From NCBI RefSeq assembly GCF_014852585.1, contig NZ_JACVBX010000002.1:558001-622000 (forward strand): a DNA stretch of 64,000 nucleotides, in the 5' to 3' direction. Shown piece after piece: positions 17,523-24,740 of the stretch. Made by a program: the position numbers and the translations under genes. Under the pieces are notes generated by a model, which was not told the origin of the DNA, searched no databases, and worked only from the letters and a program-made list of their open reading frames with translations. The stretch comes from Pseudomonas sp. PDM18 (lineage in GTDB: Bacteria; Pseudomonadota; Gammaproteobacteria; Pseudomonadales; Pseudomonadaceae). Every line of letters begins with the position of its first letter. Position 1 is the first letter of the stretch.

Positions 17523-18577
17523 TTTCAGACGAGGCGCTGCAGGCGCTCCTGCAACCTCTGCCGGGCGAGTCGCCGTGCGGAGAGTCGCTGCGCCATGATC
17601 CGGTGATGGATCGCCTGCGTGAGCTGCGGCGCGAGGAGGATACCGAGCTGCCGGCTGGCGTTTGGAAAGCTGAGCCTAAGCGTGCTGATTGGCTGGCCCT
17701 GACTGCACTGGCCGAAGAGGTACTGAAACAGCGAAGCAAAGACCTGACCATCGCAGGTTATCTAGGTGAGGCCTGGATCGTCACCCACGGCCCAGCAGGT
17801 CTCGCCGCAGCACTGAGGTTGCTGGCCGATCTTTGCATTGCATTTCCCGAACAACTGCACCCGCAGGCCACAGATGGCGACCAGGAGTGGCGCGCTGCAC
17901 CGCTTGCCTGGGTGTCGCGGCGCTACAACGAACTCCTGCTCACCCGCGTCCCGCTGTGCAGCGGCTGGCCGCAAACCACACTGCACGGCTGGCAGGAGCT
18001 GCAGAGGCGGCAGGTGCAGGTCAGCGACAATAAAGTCGACAAGGTTGCTGCAGAGAACGCACGCCAGGAGCAGAAACGGCTGAACGAATCGATTCGCAGT
18101 GGCGCGGTGAATGGCTGGGCGGCGACGTTGGCCCAGCTGGACAGCGCGGCCGGCCATCTGCGACGTCTGGATGCCTGGTGTGACCTGCAGCTCGGCGATG
18201 CAGCACCGAGCCTGCACCAACTCGCAGTGTCCATCGACGCTTTCAGCAACATCATCCAAGGATGCAAAGCCATGGCCCCGCAAGAGTTCGTACCCAGCGC
18301 ATCATCGGAAGCGCCTTCCGAGCCGGAGCCGGCTCCTTTGGTTGCTTCCGGATCGCTTCCCGCCGGCGGTGCTCCGCAGAACCGTGAAGAAGCCTACCGA
18401 CAGCTCACCGCCATCGCCGAGTACCTCGCGCGCACCGAACCGCACAGCCCGGTGCCCTATATCATTCGTAGGGCGGTGGAGTGGGGCGGCATGCCGCTAA
18501 GCGCATTGATGGACGAGTTGGTCCATGCCGACGCGGAGGCTCGCAGGGTGTGGGTCATGTTGGGGGTGCTGCGTTAG
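17519..18577 (+). CDS. tssA: T6SS assembly protein TssA (ImpA N-terminal family)
   Basis: TssA organises baseplate recruitment and tail polymerisation or sheath capping. The product is 352 residues from an ATG overlapping the tssM stop. The ImpA N-terminal domain is plain: PLPGESPCGESLRHDP at about 13-28, then DLTIAGYLGEAW and LPQTTLHGW-like text. A P/S/E-rich linker near residues 265-290 is followed by a C-terminal domain with NREEAYRQL and HSPVPYIIRRAVEWG. It is the last gene of the rightward unit. No strong terminator follows in the 114-base gap before the next, opposing gene. Confidence 0.93.
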   Translation: MISDEALQALLQPLPGESPCGESLRHDPVMDRLRELRREEDTELPAGVWKAEPKRADWLALTALAEEVLKQRSKDLTIAGYLGEAWIVTHGPAGLAAALRLLADLCIAFPEQLHPQATDGDQEWRAAPLAWVSRRYNELLLTRVPLCSGWPQTTLHGWQELQRRQVQVSDNKVDKVAAENARQEQKRLNESIRSGAVNGWAATLAQLDSAAGHLRRLDAWCDLQLGDAAPSLHQLAVSIDAFSNIIQGCKAMAPQEFVPSASSEAPSEPEPAPLVASGSLPAGGAPQNREEAYRQLTAIAEYLARTEPHSPVPYIIRRAVEWGGMPLSALMDELVHADAEARRVWVMLGVLR

Positions 18578-18691
18578 GCCCTGAGGCGGTTTTGACCTTA
18601 GTAGATGTGCAATGCGCAACATGCTGTTTGCTAGCGGCCGCAGGATTTGATTGTTCGCTGATTACGTCAGTTACCGACCCATTGCTGCCGC

Positions 18692-19240
18692 TCAGCGGGT
18701 GATTTCCGGGTATCGCCAGGGATCGCTGGGCGAGTTGCTCGGCGTACCGAGTTCCAGTCGCCAATAGCCCACGTCGTGCCACTGGCCCAGCTTGAAACCG
18801 ACCTGCGGGAGGGTGCCGATGTGCCGGAATCCCAGCCATTCATGCCGGCCAACGCTTCCGGCGTTGGGCAGCGCGATGCCGGCATAGGCAGCGTTGAATC
18901 CCTGCTTGGCAAGAATGGGAAGCCGCGCTGCGTTGAGACTGCGACCCACTCCAGCACGACGCTGCTCACCCTCTGCTATGTAGACGGTCACATCTACTGT
19001 CCATCGGCATGCGGCGCGCGCCCTGTGCTGGCTGGCGTAGGCGTAGCCAACCAGGCGTCCAGCGCGCTCTGCAACAAGGTACGGGTAGTTCTGCAGCGTC
19101 GTGACGATGCGCTGCCGCATCTTCTCGATTGTCGGCGGTATCTCCTCGAAGGAGATTGCCGTATTCGCCACTATGGGGGAGTAGATGAGTTGGATTGCCG
19201 GCGCGTCTTCAGGGCGTACTTGTCTGATTTCGATGGGCAT
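18692..19240 (-). CDS. GNAT N-acetyltransferase, phosphinothricin/arsinothricin (ArsN) type
   Basis: This acetyl-CoA-dependent N-acetyltransferase probably acts on the amino group of phosphinothricin-like compounds. It is 182 residues. The pattern is that of the Pat/ArsN1 branch: AIQLIYSPIVANTAISFEE near the N-terminus, GYAYASQHRARAACRWTVDV in the middle, the acetyl-CoA loop EGEQRRAGVGRSL, and GFKLGQWHDVGYW at about 145-157. Directly upstream lies a C-terminal fragment of ArsH, which supports the ArsN reading because arsN genes occur in ars operons. A decayed second copy lies at 34603-35149. Whether the substrate is an arsenical or an ordinary amino compound is not decided. Confidence 0.88.
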   Translation of the reverse strand: MPIEIRQVRPEDAPAIQLIYSPIVANTAISFEEIPPTIEKMRQRIVTTLQNYPYLVAERAGRLVGYAYASQHRARAACRWTVDVTVYIAEGEQRRAGVGRSLNAARLPILAKQGFNAAYAGIALPNAGSVGRHEWLGFRHIGTLPQVGFKLGQWHDVGYWRLELGTPSNSPSDPWRYPEITR

Positions 19241-19283
19241 GGCGACCTCAGATCGAGCGCTGAGTCACGCGGGCGGAAAGCTG

Positions 19284-19409
19284 CTAGGCGCTCTCCTTGC
19301 GCTCCGAATAACGATCCACCAGGAAGTCCTGGCGATCGCGCAGCAGCAGGGTGAACTTCACCAGTTCCTCCATCACGTCCACCACATCTGATTTGGCTGA
19401 GCTACCCAC
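19284..19409 (-). pseudogene. ArsH C-terminal fragment (first copy)
   Basis: An open frame of 41 codons ends in the pattern [14 protein letters not shown] and [10 protein letters not shown], which is the C-terminus of ArsH, an NADPH-dependent FMN reductase of arsenic operons. The rest of arsH is missing; upstream the sequence changes abruptly to a 21-bp repeat. A GTG at 19409 with AAGGAG ten bases upstream could allow translation of the fragment, but this is more likely chance. It lies just upstream of the ArsN-like gene in the same orientation. Confidence 0.7.
19388..19408 (+). repeat. 21-bp direct repeat at the arsH fragment junction (copy 1)
   Basis: Bases CTGATTTGGCTGAGCTACCCA occur here and again at 36755-36775. 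Here the repeat abuts the ArsH fragment directly. In the second module about 1.4 kb carrying the recombinase gene lies between the ArsH fragment and this repeat. It marks a junction of insertion or deletion. Confidence 0.75.
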
Positions 19410-19638
19410 GAGTTACTTGCTCCTTCACTTAGACATCTCAGGCGTCATCTTCTGAGCCCCTAGGCTCGGATGAGAGACCGCCATCTTAGATGGGCGTCAA
19501 TCGCTCCAAGACGGCAAGCGGCTGATGGTGGAAACCCTAACTATTTCCACCACACGTCGGCAAAGTGACGAGTAACGCGGATAAGGTGAACGTACGCGAG
19601 ATTGTGCCTTCTACCGCTGCACACAGAGGAGTTTAGGC

Positions 19639-20028
19639 ATGGAAACGCTAAGAGGCCCGCTCACGAAAAACGTCACATACGTGCTCATCCTCGATGATGA
19701 TTCGACTCTGGCGAGAGTTCTGGGTCTAGCCATGGAAGACTATGGAGTCCCCGCGATCGTTCTTGGAAATGCCGATGACGGGCTCGACTGGATCAATGCT
19801 AATCCTGGCCAACTGGCCCTCTTGCTTACTGACGTCTCAATGCCTGGAGAAATCGACGGCGTAGAACTCGCGCGTCAAATTGCAGAAAGATTCCCAGACA
19901 TCCCTATCATCATCATGTCCGGCGGCTCTTGGAGCAGAGACTTCCCAACGTATAGATTTCTCGACAAGCCATTTGATCTCACGGCGCTCATGACCACTGT
20001 AGAAGAGGCTCTAGCGCCTCAACACTGA
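19639..20028 (+). CDS. Single-domain response regulator (copy 1)
   Basis: This is a stand-alone receiver domain of 129 residues with no output domain. Landmarks are the acidic cluster DDD at 19-21, the phospho-acceptor Asp65 in LLLTDVSMPG, Ser94 in IIMSGG, and Lys110 in FLDKPF. Such proteins relay phosphate or act by protein contact. The ATG has AGAGGAG upstream. No histidine kinase is nearby. A close paralogue, with the same start context and about 100 bases of similar upstream DNA, lies at 36874-37263, so the gene has been duplicated with its promoter. Base composition is lower in GC than in the tss genes. Confidence 0.92.
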   Translation: METLRGPLTKNVTYVLILDDDSTLARVLGLAMEDYGVPAIVLGNADDGLDWINANPGQLALLLTDVSMPGEIDGVELARQIAERFPDIPIIIMSGGSWSRDFPTYRFLDKPFDLTALMTTVEEALAPQH

Positions 20029-20221
20029 GCGAACAGCTCGCGTGCGCGTGACAACGCCGATGGATCTGCCGAGCAGTTATCGGCAGTCAGTGCGGTCAGC
20101 GAAGGGTAGGGAGATCAGTGTCTGTCGCGTTCTCGACCCTTGGTCGAATAACCGAACCATTGAGAGCTATTCAGCGGTATCAGGAGGATAGTGGGTTATC
20201 CCCTGAAATTGTGAGGCTCCC

Positions 20222-20467
20222 ATGAACGAACGTGCATTCCCCGGTTACGACACGTGGAGCCTAGCCAAGATGAATGGCGACCACGCATTAGCCTTTATCG
20301 CAGTGCAGGACCAGTATGAGGGCTCGACGCCGAGTTTTCACTTGGTCTATGGGTTGTCCTGCTTTGGTGTGATGTCCCAAGCGTTTGCCGCAGCAGAAAA
20401 AGCTCTGGCAAAGATCACGCGCATCAATCGCCACGGCGAGCCGGTATTCAGCTCGCCAGATTGCTGA
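20222..20467 (+). CDS. Hypothetical 81-aa protein
   Basis: The product is not recognised. It is 81 residues, soluble, with no signal or membrane segment. The second half (FAAAEKALAKITRINRHGEP) looks helical. A GTGAGG element lies six bases before the ATG, and a rho-independent terminator follows 54 bases after the stop, which together support a real short gene. It is a single-gene unit between the response regulator and another small gene. Confidence 0.65.
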   Translation: MNERAFPGYDTWSLAKMNGDHALAFIAVQDQYEGSTPSFHLVYGLSCFGVMSQAFAAAEKALAKITRINRHGEPVFSSPDC

Positions 20468-20521
20468 CGCAACCTACCAATAGCTCCGCTTAGGGGCATA
20501 CAGTCGCAAGCTGTCTTCCCT

Positions 20522-20545
20522 GCCCGCAGGTCCCCGCGGGCTTTT
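20522..20545 (+). terminator. Rho-independent terminator after the 81-aa gene
   Basis: A GCCCGC/GCGGGC stem with an eight-base loop is followed by TTTT. It fits termination of the rightward transcript from the 81-aa gene. Confidence 0.75.
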
Positions 20546-20584
20546 AGTTCCCGCCCTAAGAGAGCTTTCACTTAGGAGACCGGC

Positions 20585-20860
20585 ATGACCGATACTACTG
20601 TCTCGGCGCTGCTTTATCGCCTCAATGAGAACATCAACGCCATCGGTGCAGCAGCAGAGGAGTTGGCAATCTGGATCGAGCAACGCGGTTCCACCGAAAC
20701 AGCCTTGGCGGCTAAAAGCCATCTCGATGTGCTGGTTAGCAATGCTGACCTGATCGCGAATGGATTGGCGGAATTGATTGCGAGGGAGGCGAAGACCAAG
20801 AGCGATGTGCGGGCTTGGCGGTGCAGGTCGAGGACTTGCAAACCGGCTGGGATCTGGTGA
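20585..20860 (+). CDS. Hypothetical 91-aa protein
   Basis: The product is not recognised. The 91 residues are mainly helical and Ala/Leu/Glu-rich, with NENINAIGAAAEELAIWIEQ near residues 14-33 suggesting a small alpha-helical dimer. The last 15 residues (RCRSRTCKPAG) are basic and cysteine-bearing. AGGAGA lies seven bases before the ATG. It is followed by a bidirectional terminator shared with an opposing small gene. Short proteins of this kind are common in plasmid- or phage-derived regions, but no homologue is claimed. Confidence 0.65.
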   Translation: MTDTTVSALLYRLNENINAIGAAAEELAIWIEQRGSTETALAAKSHLDVLVSNADLIANGLAELIAREAKTKSDVRAWRCRSRTCKPAGIW

Positions 20861-20899
20861 TGCCGAATGGTTTGAGGAGTAGCGGTCACACGGTAAAAG

Positions 20900-20924
20900 C
20901 CGCATCTTCCGATGCGGTTTTTTT
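20900..20924. terminator. Bidirectional rho-independent terminator
   Basis: A 7-bp stem CCGCATC/GATGCGG with a TTCC loop is flanked by seven T on the right and by AAAA on the left. It can end transcription of the 91-aa gene from the left and of the opposing 57-aa gene from the right. Confidence 0.85.
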
Positions 20925-20932
20925 CAAAAACA

Positions 20933-21106
20933 TCAGGCGGCTGAATTTTTCGCCTTGCCAATCGTCCACTCGCTCCGTTTGTATGGCTCCTTACGGCCAT
21001 GCCTACCGGCGGGAATTTCTTGGATTTCTCCGCCTTTGGAAAGGAACGCTGCGATTTTCTTCTCCAGATCCGAGCGCGCAGTTTCTAACATTGAATAAGA
21101 CATCAT
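20933..21106 (-). CDS. Hypothetical 57-aa protein, basic
   Basis: This short gene reads MMSYSMLETARSDLEKKIAA, then FLSKGGEIQEIPAG and a basic tail ending KAKNSAA. The type is familiar as a small conserved protein of Pseudomonas accessory regions and phages, but no function is known to me. GAGGTG lies just before two consecutive ATG codons at 21106 and 21103; the second is better spaced. It ends nine bases from the shared terminator. The amphipathic helix and basic C-terminus could bind nucleic acid, which is only inference. Confidence 0.7.
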   Translation of the reverse strand: MMSYSMLETARSDLEKKIAAFLSKGGEIQEIPAGRHGRKEPYKRSEWTIGKAKNSAA

Positions 21107-21381
21107 GTCACCTCAGGCGATGAGCCACCAGGTTGGTGACTAGCATTCACTATACGCATATCTCGTGCTCATCCCCGACCGTCTGCCAGATATCTGCATA
21201 TTTTTTTAAATTGCCTATCTATTCCTTGCAGAACCTGTATGGTGAGTCTCCTGCCTGCTCGGTTTAGCGGCACCGATTGATGTTTTGTCTTCTGGATTCT
21301 CCATCTTTGCGGCCCCTCTTCACTTCGCATCCAGTCATGTCTCGCATATCGCATGGCATGATCATTATTTGGAGATTCATC

Positions 21382-21591
21382 ATGACTACTCGTCAAACTG
21401 GTATCGTTAAATGGTTCAACGCTGAGAAAGGTTTCGGTTTCATAACCCCCGAAAACGGCGCAGATGTTTTTGTTCACTTTCGCGCGATCGAAAGCAGCGG
21501 ATACAAAACGCTTGATGACGGTCAGCAGGTCAGCTTTTACGTGACCAACGGGCCCAAAGGTCCTCAGGCTGATCAAGTGCAAGCAATGTAA
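21382..21591 (+). CDS. Cold-shock domain protein (CspA family)
   Basis: This small single-stranded nucleic-acid binding protein melts RNA structure or antiterminates transcription. The product is 69 residues from the ATG at 21382, with GGAGA upstream, and begins [16 protein letters not shown]1 is KGFGFI (about 16-21) and RNP2 is VFVHF (about 29-33). A longer in-frame opening upstream is untranslated leader; the 275-base gap before the gene could include a long cold-responsive 5' UTR. A strong terminator follows. Which csp paralogue it is cannot be said. Confidence 0.96.
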   Translation: MTTRQTGIVKWFNAEKGFGFITPENGADVFVHFRAIESSGYKTLDDGQQVSFYVTNGPKGPQADQVQAM

Positions 21592-21608
21592 TCTGCGCAA
21601 ATAAAAAG

Positions 21609-21633
21609 CCCCGCAAATGCGGGGTTTTTTTTT
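21609..21633 (+). terminator. Rho-independent terminator after the cold-shock gene
   Basis: The stem CCCCGC/GCGGGG with an AAAT loop is followed by nine T, 17 bases after the stop codon. Confidence 0.92.
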
Positions 21634-21657
21634 CCAATGCCCCGTCCTGAATAAGGT

Positions 21658-22566
21658 TTACACCTTTCCCCTTATTGCAGCATTGACTCGCGGACTCTTA
21701 TACGAAGGTTCGTCGCCGACATCAATCGCACCGGCCTGGGTGGCCACGGCTGTGGCGACGGCAACGGTCGGATTCATGCTGTCGATCATGGCGCTGGGAA
21801 TGAGGATGGTGGTTCCGCGCTCCTTGGTGGTCTCGTAGATGATGTTCATTGCGCGCAACTGCAAGGCAGTAGGCTGACCGGCATAGATAGTGGCCGCTTC
21901 CACGAAACGTCCGGCGATTTCCGCCTCTGCGGAGCCTAGGATGATTCGCGCCTGCTTCTCGCGTTCGGCCTGCGCCTGGCGTGACATGGCGTCCTGCAAT
22001 GCTACCGGGATGGCCACGTCGCGGATCTCCACCGAGCCGACGGTGACACCCCATTCCTGAGTCTTTTCACCAATCTCGCGGCACAACTGCTGATCGGAGC
22101 TGCGTCGATCGGATAGCAGCGCGGCCAGCATCGACGAGCCGATCATTTCCCGCAGAGAGGTCTGTGCTACCCGGTCGATGGCCTGCCGGTAGTCGGTGAT
22201 CGCCAGTGCCGCTTTGCGGGCGTCGTGCACGTGCCAGAAGATGATGGCGTCGACGTTCACCGGCACTGTATCGCGGGTCAGTGCCTGCTCGGCATTGAAT
22301 GCCGTGGTCTGGATTCGCTCGTCGATCACAGCGACGACGCTGTCCAGGACCGGAATGATCATGAACAGTCCGGGCCCGCACACGCCTTGCAGGTTGCCTG
22401 CGCGCAACACGACGAATTTCTGCCAGGTATTGGCCATCTTGAGGGACAGCGAGACGACCAGTGCGCACACCAGCACAACGATGCCCACAACCGTGTGGCC
22501 AAAGTAGATGAGGACGGCCCCCATGGCTGTCAGAACCATGACAATGAAGAGGGTGATGGGGTTCAT
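21658..22566 (-). CDS. Slipin/SPFH-domain membrane protein
   Basis: SPFH (stomatin/prohibitin) proteins form oligomeric rings on membranes and affect protease or channel activity. The product is 302 residues from an ATG at 22566 with AGGAGG upstream. It has two hydrophobic segments at about 4-22 and 27-45, then the SPFH domain with FVVLRAGNLQGVCGPGLFMIIPVLD, VNVDAIIFWHV and SLREMIGSSMLAALLSDR. A coiled-coil with AEREKQARIILGSAEAE follows. It lacks the partner NfeD-type gene next door. It is divergent from a small gene at 22825; a palindrome at 22702-22715 lies between them. Confidence 0.93.
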   Translation of the reverse strand: MNPITLFIVMVLTAMGAVLIYFGHTVVGIVVLVCALVVSLSLKMANTWQKFVVLRAGNLQGVCGPGLFMIIPVLDSVVAVIDERIQTTAFNAEQALTRDTVPVNVDAIIFWHVHDARKAALAITDYRQAIDRVAQTSLREMIGSSMLAALLSDRRSSDQQLCREIGEKTQEWGVTVGSVEIRDVAIPVALQDAMSRQAQAEREKQARIILGSAEAEIAGRFVEAATIYAGQPTALQLRAMNIIYETTKERGTTILIPSAMIDSMNPTVAVATAVATQAGAIDVGDEPSYKSPRVNAAIRGKV

Positions 22567-22701
22567 AGTGTCCTCCTGCATTCAAGTGCAACGCTCATTT
22601 GAAGATTGCGCCTGAGGCGTTCGTCTGTCTGTGCGCTAGACCACTGGAGCGGTCCGTTGGGAAGGTCCCCGCGAGCACTGCCGGTCTTTGTGATGGGCTA
22701 A

Positions 22702-22715
22702 GCGCGCTTGCGCAC
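22702..22715. promoter_or_regulatory. Candidate operator GTGCG-N4-CGCAC (one mismatch)
   Basis: GCGCG-CTTG-CGCAC lies between the divergent slipin and 71-aa genes, followed by CGAC as in the sites at 23961 and 24551. The left half-site has one mismatch to GTGCG. Confidence 0.45.
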
Positions 22716-22824
22716 CGACGCCAGGAGCTGCGACCTGCCATGGTTGCATTCCGTCGACAGCGAGCTGGCCTGGTGTTTCGGTACGTCCTGGCGACCAGCA
22801 GTGATCGGCTCACCAGAGGTCGCC

Positions 22825-23040
22825 ATGAAAAGACAACCGGGAACAGTTCCGGACAGCCCATCGCCAGCCGGTGGTGGTGTCAGGCCCACACTGCCGGGCG
22901 GTGAATATGGCTCTCCCGCCGAGCGATATTCATTTCGAGATCGCGACAAGAAACAGCCGACGCTGCCTCCATCGGTTAACCCGGCCGAAGCACCATCACA
23001 GGCTCCGCACCAGTCTCCGGTCGATCCCTCGGAGGAGTAG
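22825..23040 (+). CDS. Hypothetical 71-aa proline-rich protein
   Basis: The product is not recognised. The 71 residues are rich in Pro, Ser and Gly, with many charged residues (PSPAGGG, FRDRDKKQP), and are probably disordered. The ATG at 22825 has GAGG eight bases upstream; earlier in-frame starts lack a ribosome-binding site. It is divergent from the slipin gene and upstream of a DUF5670 gene, in a cluster of small stress-type genes. Confidence 0.55.
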   Translation: MKRQPGTVPDSPSPAGGGVRPTLPGGEYGSPAERYSFRDRDKKQPTLPPSVNPAEAPSQAPHQSPVDPSEE

Positions 23041-23052
23041 TCCCCACCGAAC

Positions 23053-23066
23053 GTGCGATGGCGCAC
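23053..23066. promoter_or_regulatory. Candidate operator GTGCG-N4-CGCAC (perfect)
   Basis: GTGCG-ATGG-CGCAC, a perfect 5+5 palindrome with a four-base spacer, ends 69 bases before the ATG of the DUF5670 gene. The spacing geometry equals that of Crp/Fnr-family sites. Confidence 0.5.
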
Positions 23067-23135
23067 GGACGGCTATCAGGCCTGGCTGGCGAATCAGGTC
23101 ATCGAGTGCCGCAAGCCGCAGCAGGAGAAATCATC

Positions 23136-23285
23136 ATGCTGGAAACCGTTGTTGTTTGTTTGCTCATCCTCTGGGCGCTCGGGATGTTCACCGCCTACAC
23201 CCTGGGCGGCTTCATTCATGTTCTGTTGATCGCGGCAGTAGCAATAGTGGTGATGCGTATGCTCCAGGGACGACGGCCATCCTGA
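23136..23285 (+). CDS. Small membrane protein, DUF5670/lmo0937 family
   Basis: The product is 49 residues with two hydrophobic segments (about 3-18 and 26-40) joined by a short loop YTLGGFIH, ending MRMLQGRR. This is the typical lmo0937-type pattern. Function is unknown; such genes are often stress-induced. AGGAGAAA lies before the ATG at 23136. A longer in-frame opening from 23058 lacks a ribosome-binding site and crosses the candidate operator. Confidence 0.88.
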   Translation: MLETVVVCLLILWALGMFTAYTLGGFIHVLLIAAVAIVVMRMLQGRRPS

Positions 23286-23338
23286 CGCTGTTGTCCGTCC
23301 GCTGCCCGGAGTCGGCCGCTGCGTCGTCATGTGCCAAC

Positions 23339-23845
23339 TCAGACCAGGCTGATGTCCATGTGCGCACCGACTCCGGGTGCTCTTTCGATGATGTCGAAGG
23401 CGCGCAGGGTTTCGCGCGCCGAGCGGGTCTCGGCAAGCAGAACAACATTTCCTGGCAGGAGGGTGTACCCGAAGGGATGGTCGTCCTGGCTGACGTTCGC
23501 CGACGCGCCGATTGCCGCGCCCGCCAGCCCTCCCACGACAGCACCCCAGCCCAGCATTTCGAATAGCGGCGAGCCGCCGAAGAGGCCTGCTCCGGCGTTC
23601 GTCATGGCGAATGCGAACAGCGCACTGACCAGCAGGCCGAACAGCGTCCCGACGGCAACGCCCTTGATGACCTGCCTGAAGGGGCGCCGCTTCGCGCGCA
23701 GGCGCCCGGAGGGCACCAGTTCATGGTTGTCGAATATGCGCACTCGGTCCAGACGAATGCCCAACCCCAACAGGTCCTGTTTTGCGCAATCGGCCTGTGA
23801 TCGTCGGTTGAACACACCTGAGACCTGATGGCAGTAGCGGGTCAT
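23339..23845 (-). CDS. Glycine-zipper membrane protein, general-stress type
   Basis: The product is 168 residues. The N-terminal third is soluble and resembles the heat-induced YflT-like fold (FDNHELVPSGRLRAK region). Two hydrophobic stretches follow, at about 62-86 and 92-111, with many small residues (GWGAVVGGLAGAAIGA), a glycine-zipper motif. The C-terminal part (TRSARETLRAFDIIERAPG) is soluble. It probably sits in the inner membrane. It is divergent from the 80-aa gene at 24055, sharing the site at 23961. The family assignment is tentative. Confidence 0.75.
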   Translation of the reverse strand: MTRYCHQVSGVFNRRSQADCAKQDLLGLGIRLDRVRIFDNHELVPSGRLRAKRRPFRQVIKGVAVGTLFGLLVSALFAFAMTNAGAGLFGGSPLFEMLGWGAVVGGLAGAAIGASANVSQDDHPFGYTLLPGNVVLLAETRSARETLRAFDIIERAPGVGAHMDISLV

Positions 23846-23960
23846 GGTTGCTCTCCTGGCATGCGACCTTTCGAACCAGTTTCCAGCATCCGCGAAGCCA
23901 AGGCGTCGGTCCGTCTGTTACCGCACGTACCGGTGCCCGTTATTGGATGACCAGCGCAAG

Positions 23961-23974
23961 TGGGCTACCGCACC
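23961..23974. promoter_or_regulatory. Candidate operator GTGCG-N4-CGCAC (one mismatch)
   Basis: GTGGG-CTAC-CGCAC lies in the divergent gap between the glycine-zipper gene and the 80-aa gene. Over 20 bases it matches the site upstream of the glucan synthase gene at 18 positions. Confidence 0.5.
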
Positions 23975-24054
23975 GACAACCTGGTGAAAGGTTGTCATTG
24001 TCGCTCCCTCCACACTCTGCATGGTGCAGGAGTGGCAAGCGCGGCGAGGCGACC

Positions 24055-24297
24055 ATGAACCAGACAGGCAAGCAAGCCCCCCATGGCGGGGCCGCTGATC
24101 CCAAGGGGAAGACTCATCCGCCCGGCAGGCGCAGCGAAGCGCCGCGTCTGCCGGGCTCAGATAACGACGCCAATCCGAAGACCAGAGCGGAAGTGGTACT
24201 CCAGCAATCGCTGGAGGTCGATTCTGCTGGAAATCCCATCCATCGACCGGAGAAGGGCACGAAGCCCAGCCGCGCCGGAGCTGTTCATGAGCAGTGA
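24055..24297 (+). CDS. Hypothetical 80-aa hydrophilic protein
   Basis: The product is not recognised. The 80 residues are hydrophilic and probably disordered (KQAPHGGAADPKGK, GSDNDANPKTRAE), with VEVVLQQSLEVDSAGNPIH-like text near the C-terminal half. The ATG at 24055 has GAGG upstream. Its stop overlaps the next small gene. Such proteins can be stress-induced hydrophilins, which is only inference. Confidence 0.6.
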   Translation: MNQTGKQAPHGGAADPKGKTHPPGRRSEAPRLPGSDNDANPKTRAEVVLQQSLEVDSAGNPIHRPEKGTKPSRAGAVHEQ

Positions 24298-24487
24298 TGC
24301 GCCATCGACGGATGACTACAGAGCGCGCAGTGTGGCGGCGGGTCTCCGGCGCCAATGGCGGCATGCGGTGATTCTCTGCAAGAGGGCATGGCGTCAGCTG
24401 TCCATGACGACACACTCCGTGCCGCAGGTCAATCGCCGGATCAGGGTGAAAGAAACGCCGGTGGTTCGGCGCAAGCCGCGTCGTTGA
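24287..24487 (+). CDS. Hypothetical 66-aa basic protein
   Basis: The product is not recognised. The 66 residues are strongly basic with RRQWRHAVILCKRAWRQL in the middle and a terminal VVRRKPRR. The ATG at 24287 has GGAG nine bases upstream and lies inside the end of the 80-aa gene (11-base overlap), which suggests coupling. Another frame over the same DNA is also open, so the reading is uncertain. Confidence 0.4.
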   Translation: MSSDAPSTDDYRARSVAAGLRRQWRHAVILCKRAWRQLSMTTHSVPQVNRRIRVKETPVVRRKPRR

Positions 24488-24550
24488 TCGTGCAACTGCC
24501 GGTTCCGATGGAGGTCACCAGAGCCGAGCATCAAACGGCCCTTACCTTAA

Positions 24551-24564
24551 GTGCGCAACCGCAC
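24551..24564. promoter_or_regulatory. Candidate operator GTGCG-N4-CGCAC (perfect), upstream of glucan synthase
   Basis: GTGCG-CAAC-CGCAC is a perfect palindrome 176 bases upstream of the glucan synthase start, in a 253-base gap. It is followed by CGAC and, some 20 bases on, by GGTTGCA, as at the 22702 site. Confidence 0.5.
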
Positions 24565-24740
24565 CGACGTCGTAGTCCTGGTCTGCGAAGGTTGCAGTCA
24601 GACATGCCCCACGGCTTGCGGTGATACAGGCAGCTTCTTCAGGACTCGCCGGGTACCGACAGAGGGGGCTTTCTCTGTACGTGCCCCCCTGACGCTCGTG
24701 TCGACCGGCCAGGTTTCCGCTGCACTTCCGGAGCAATGCC

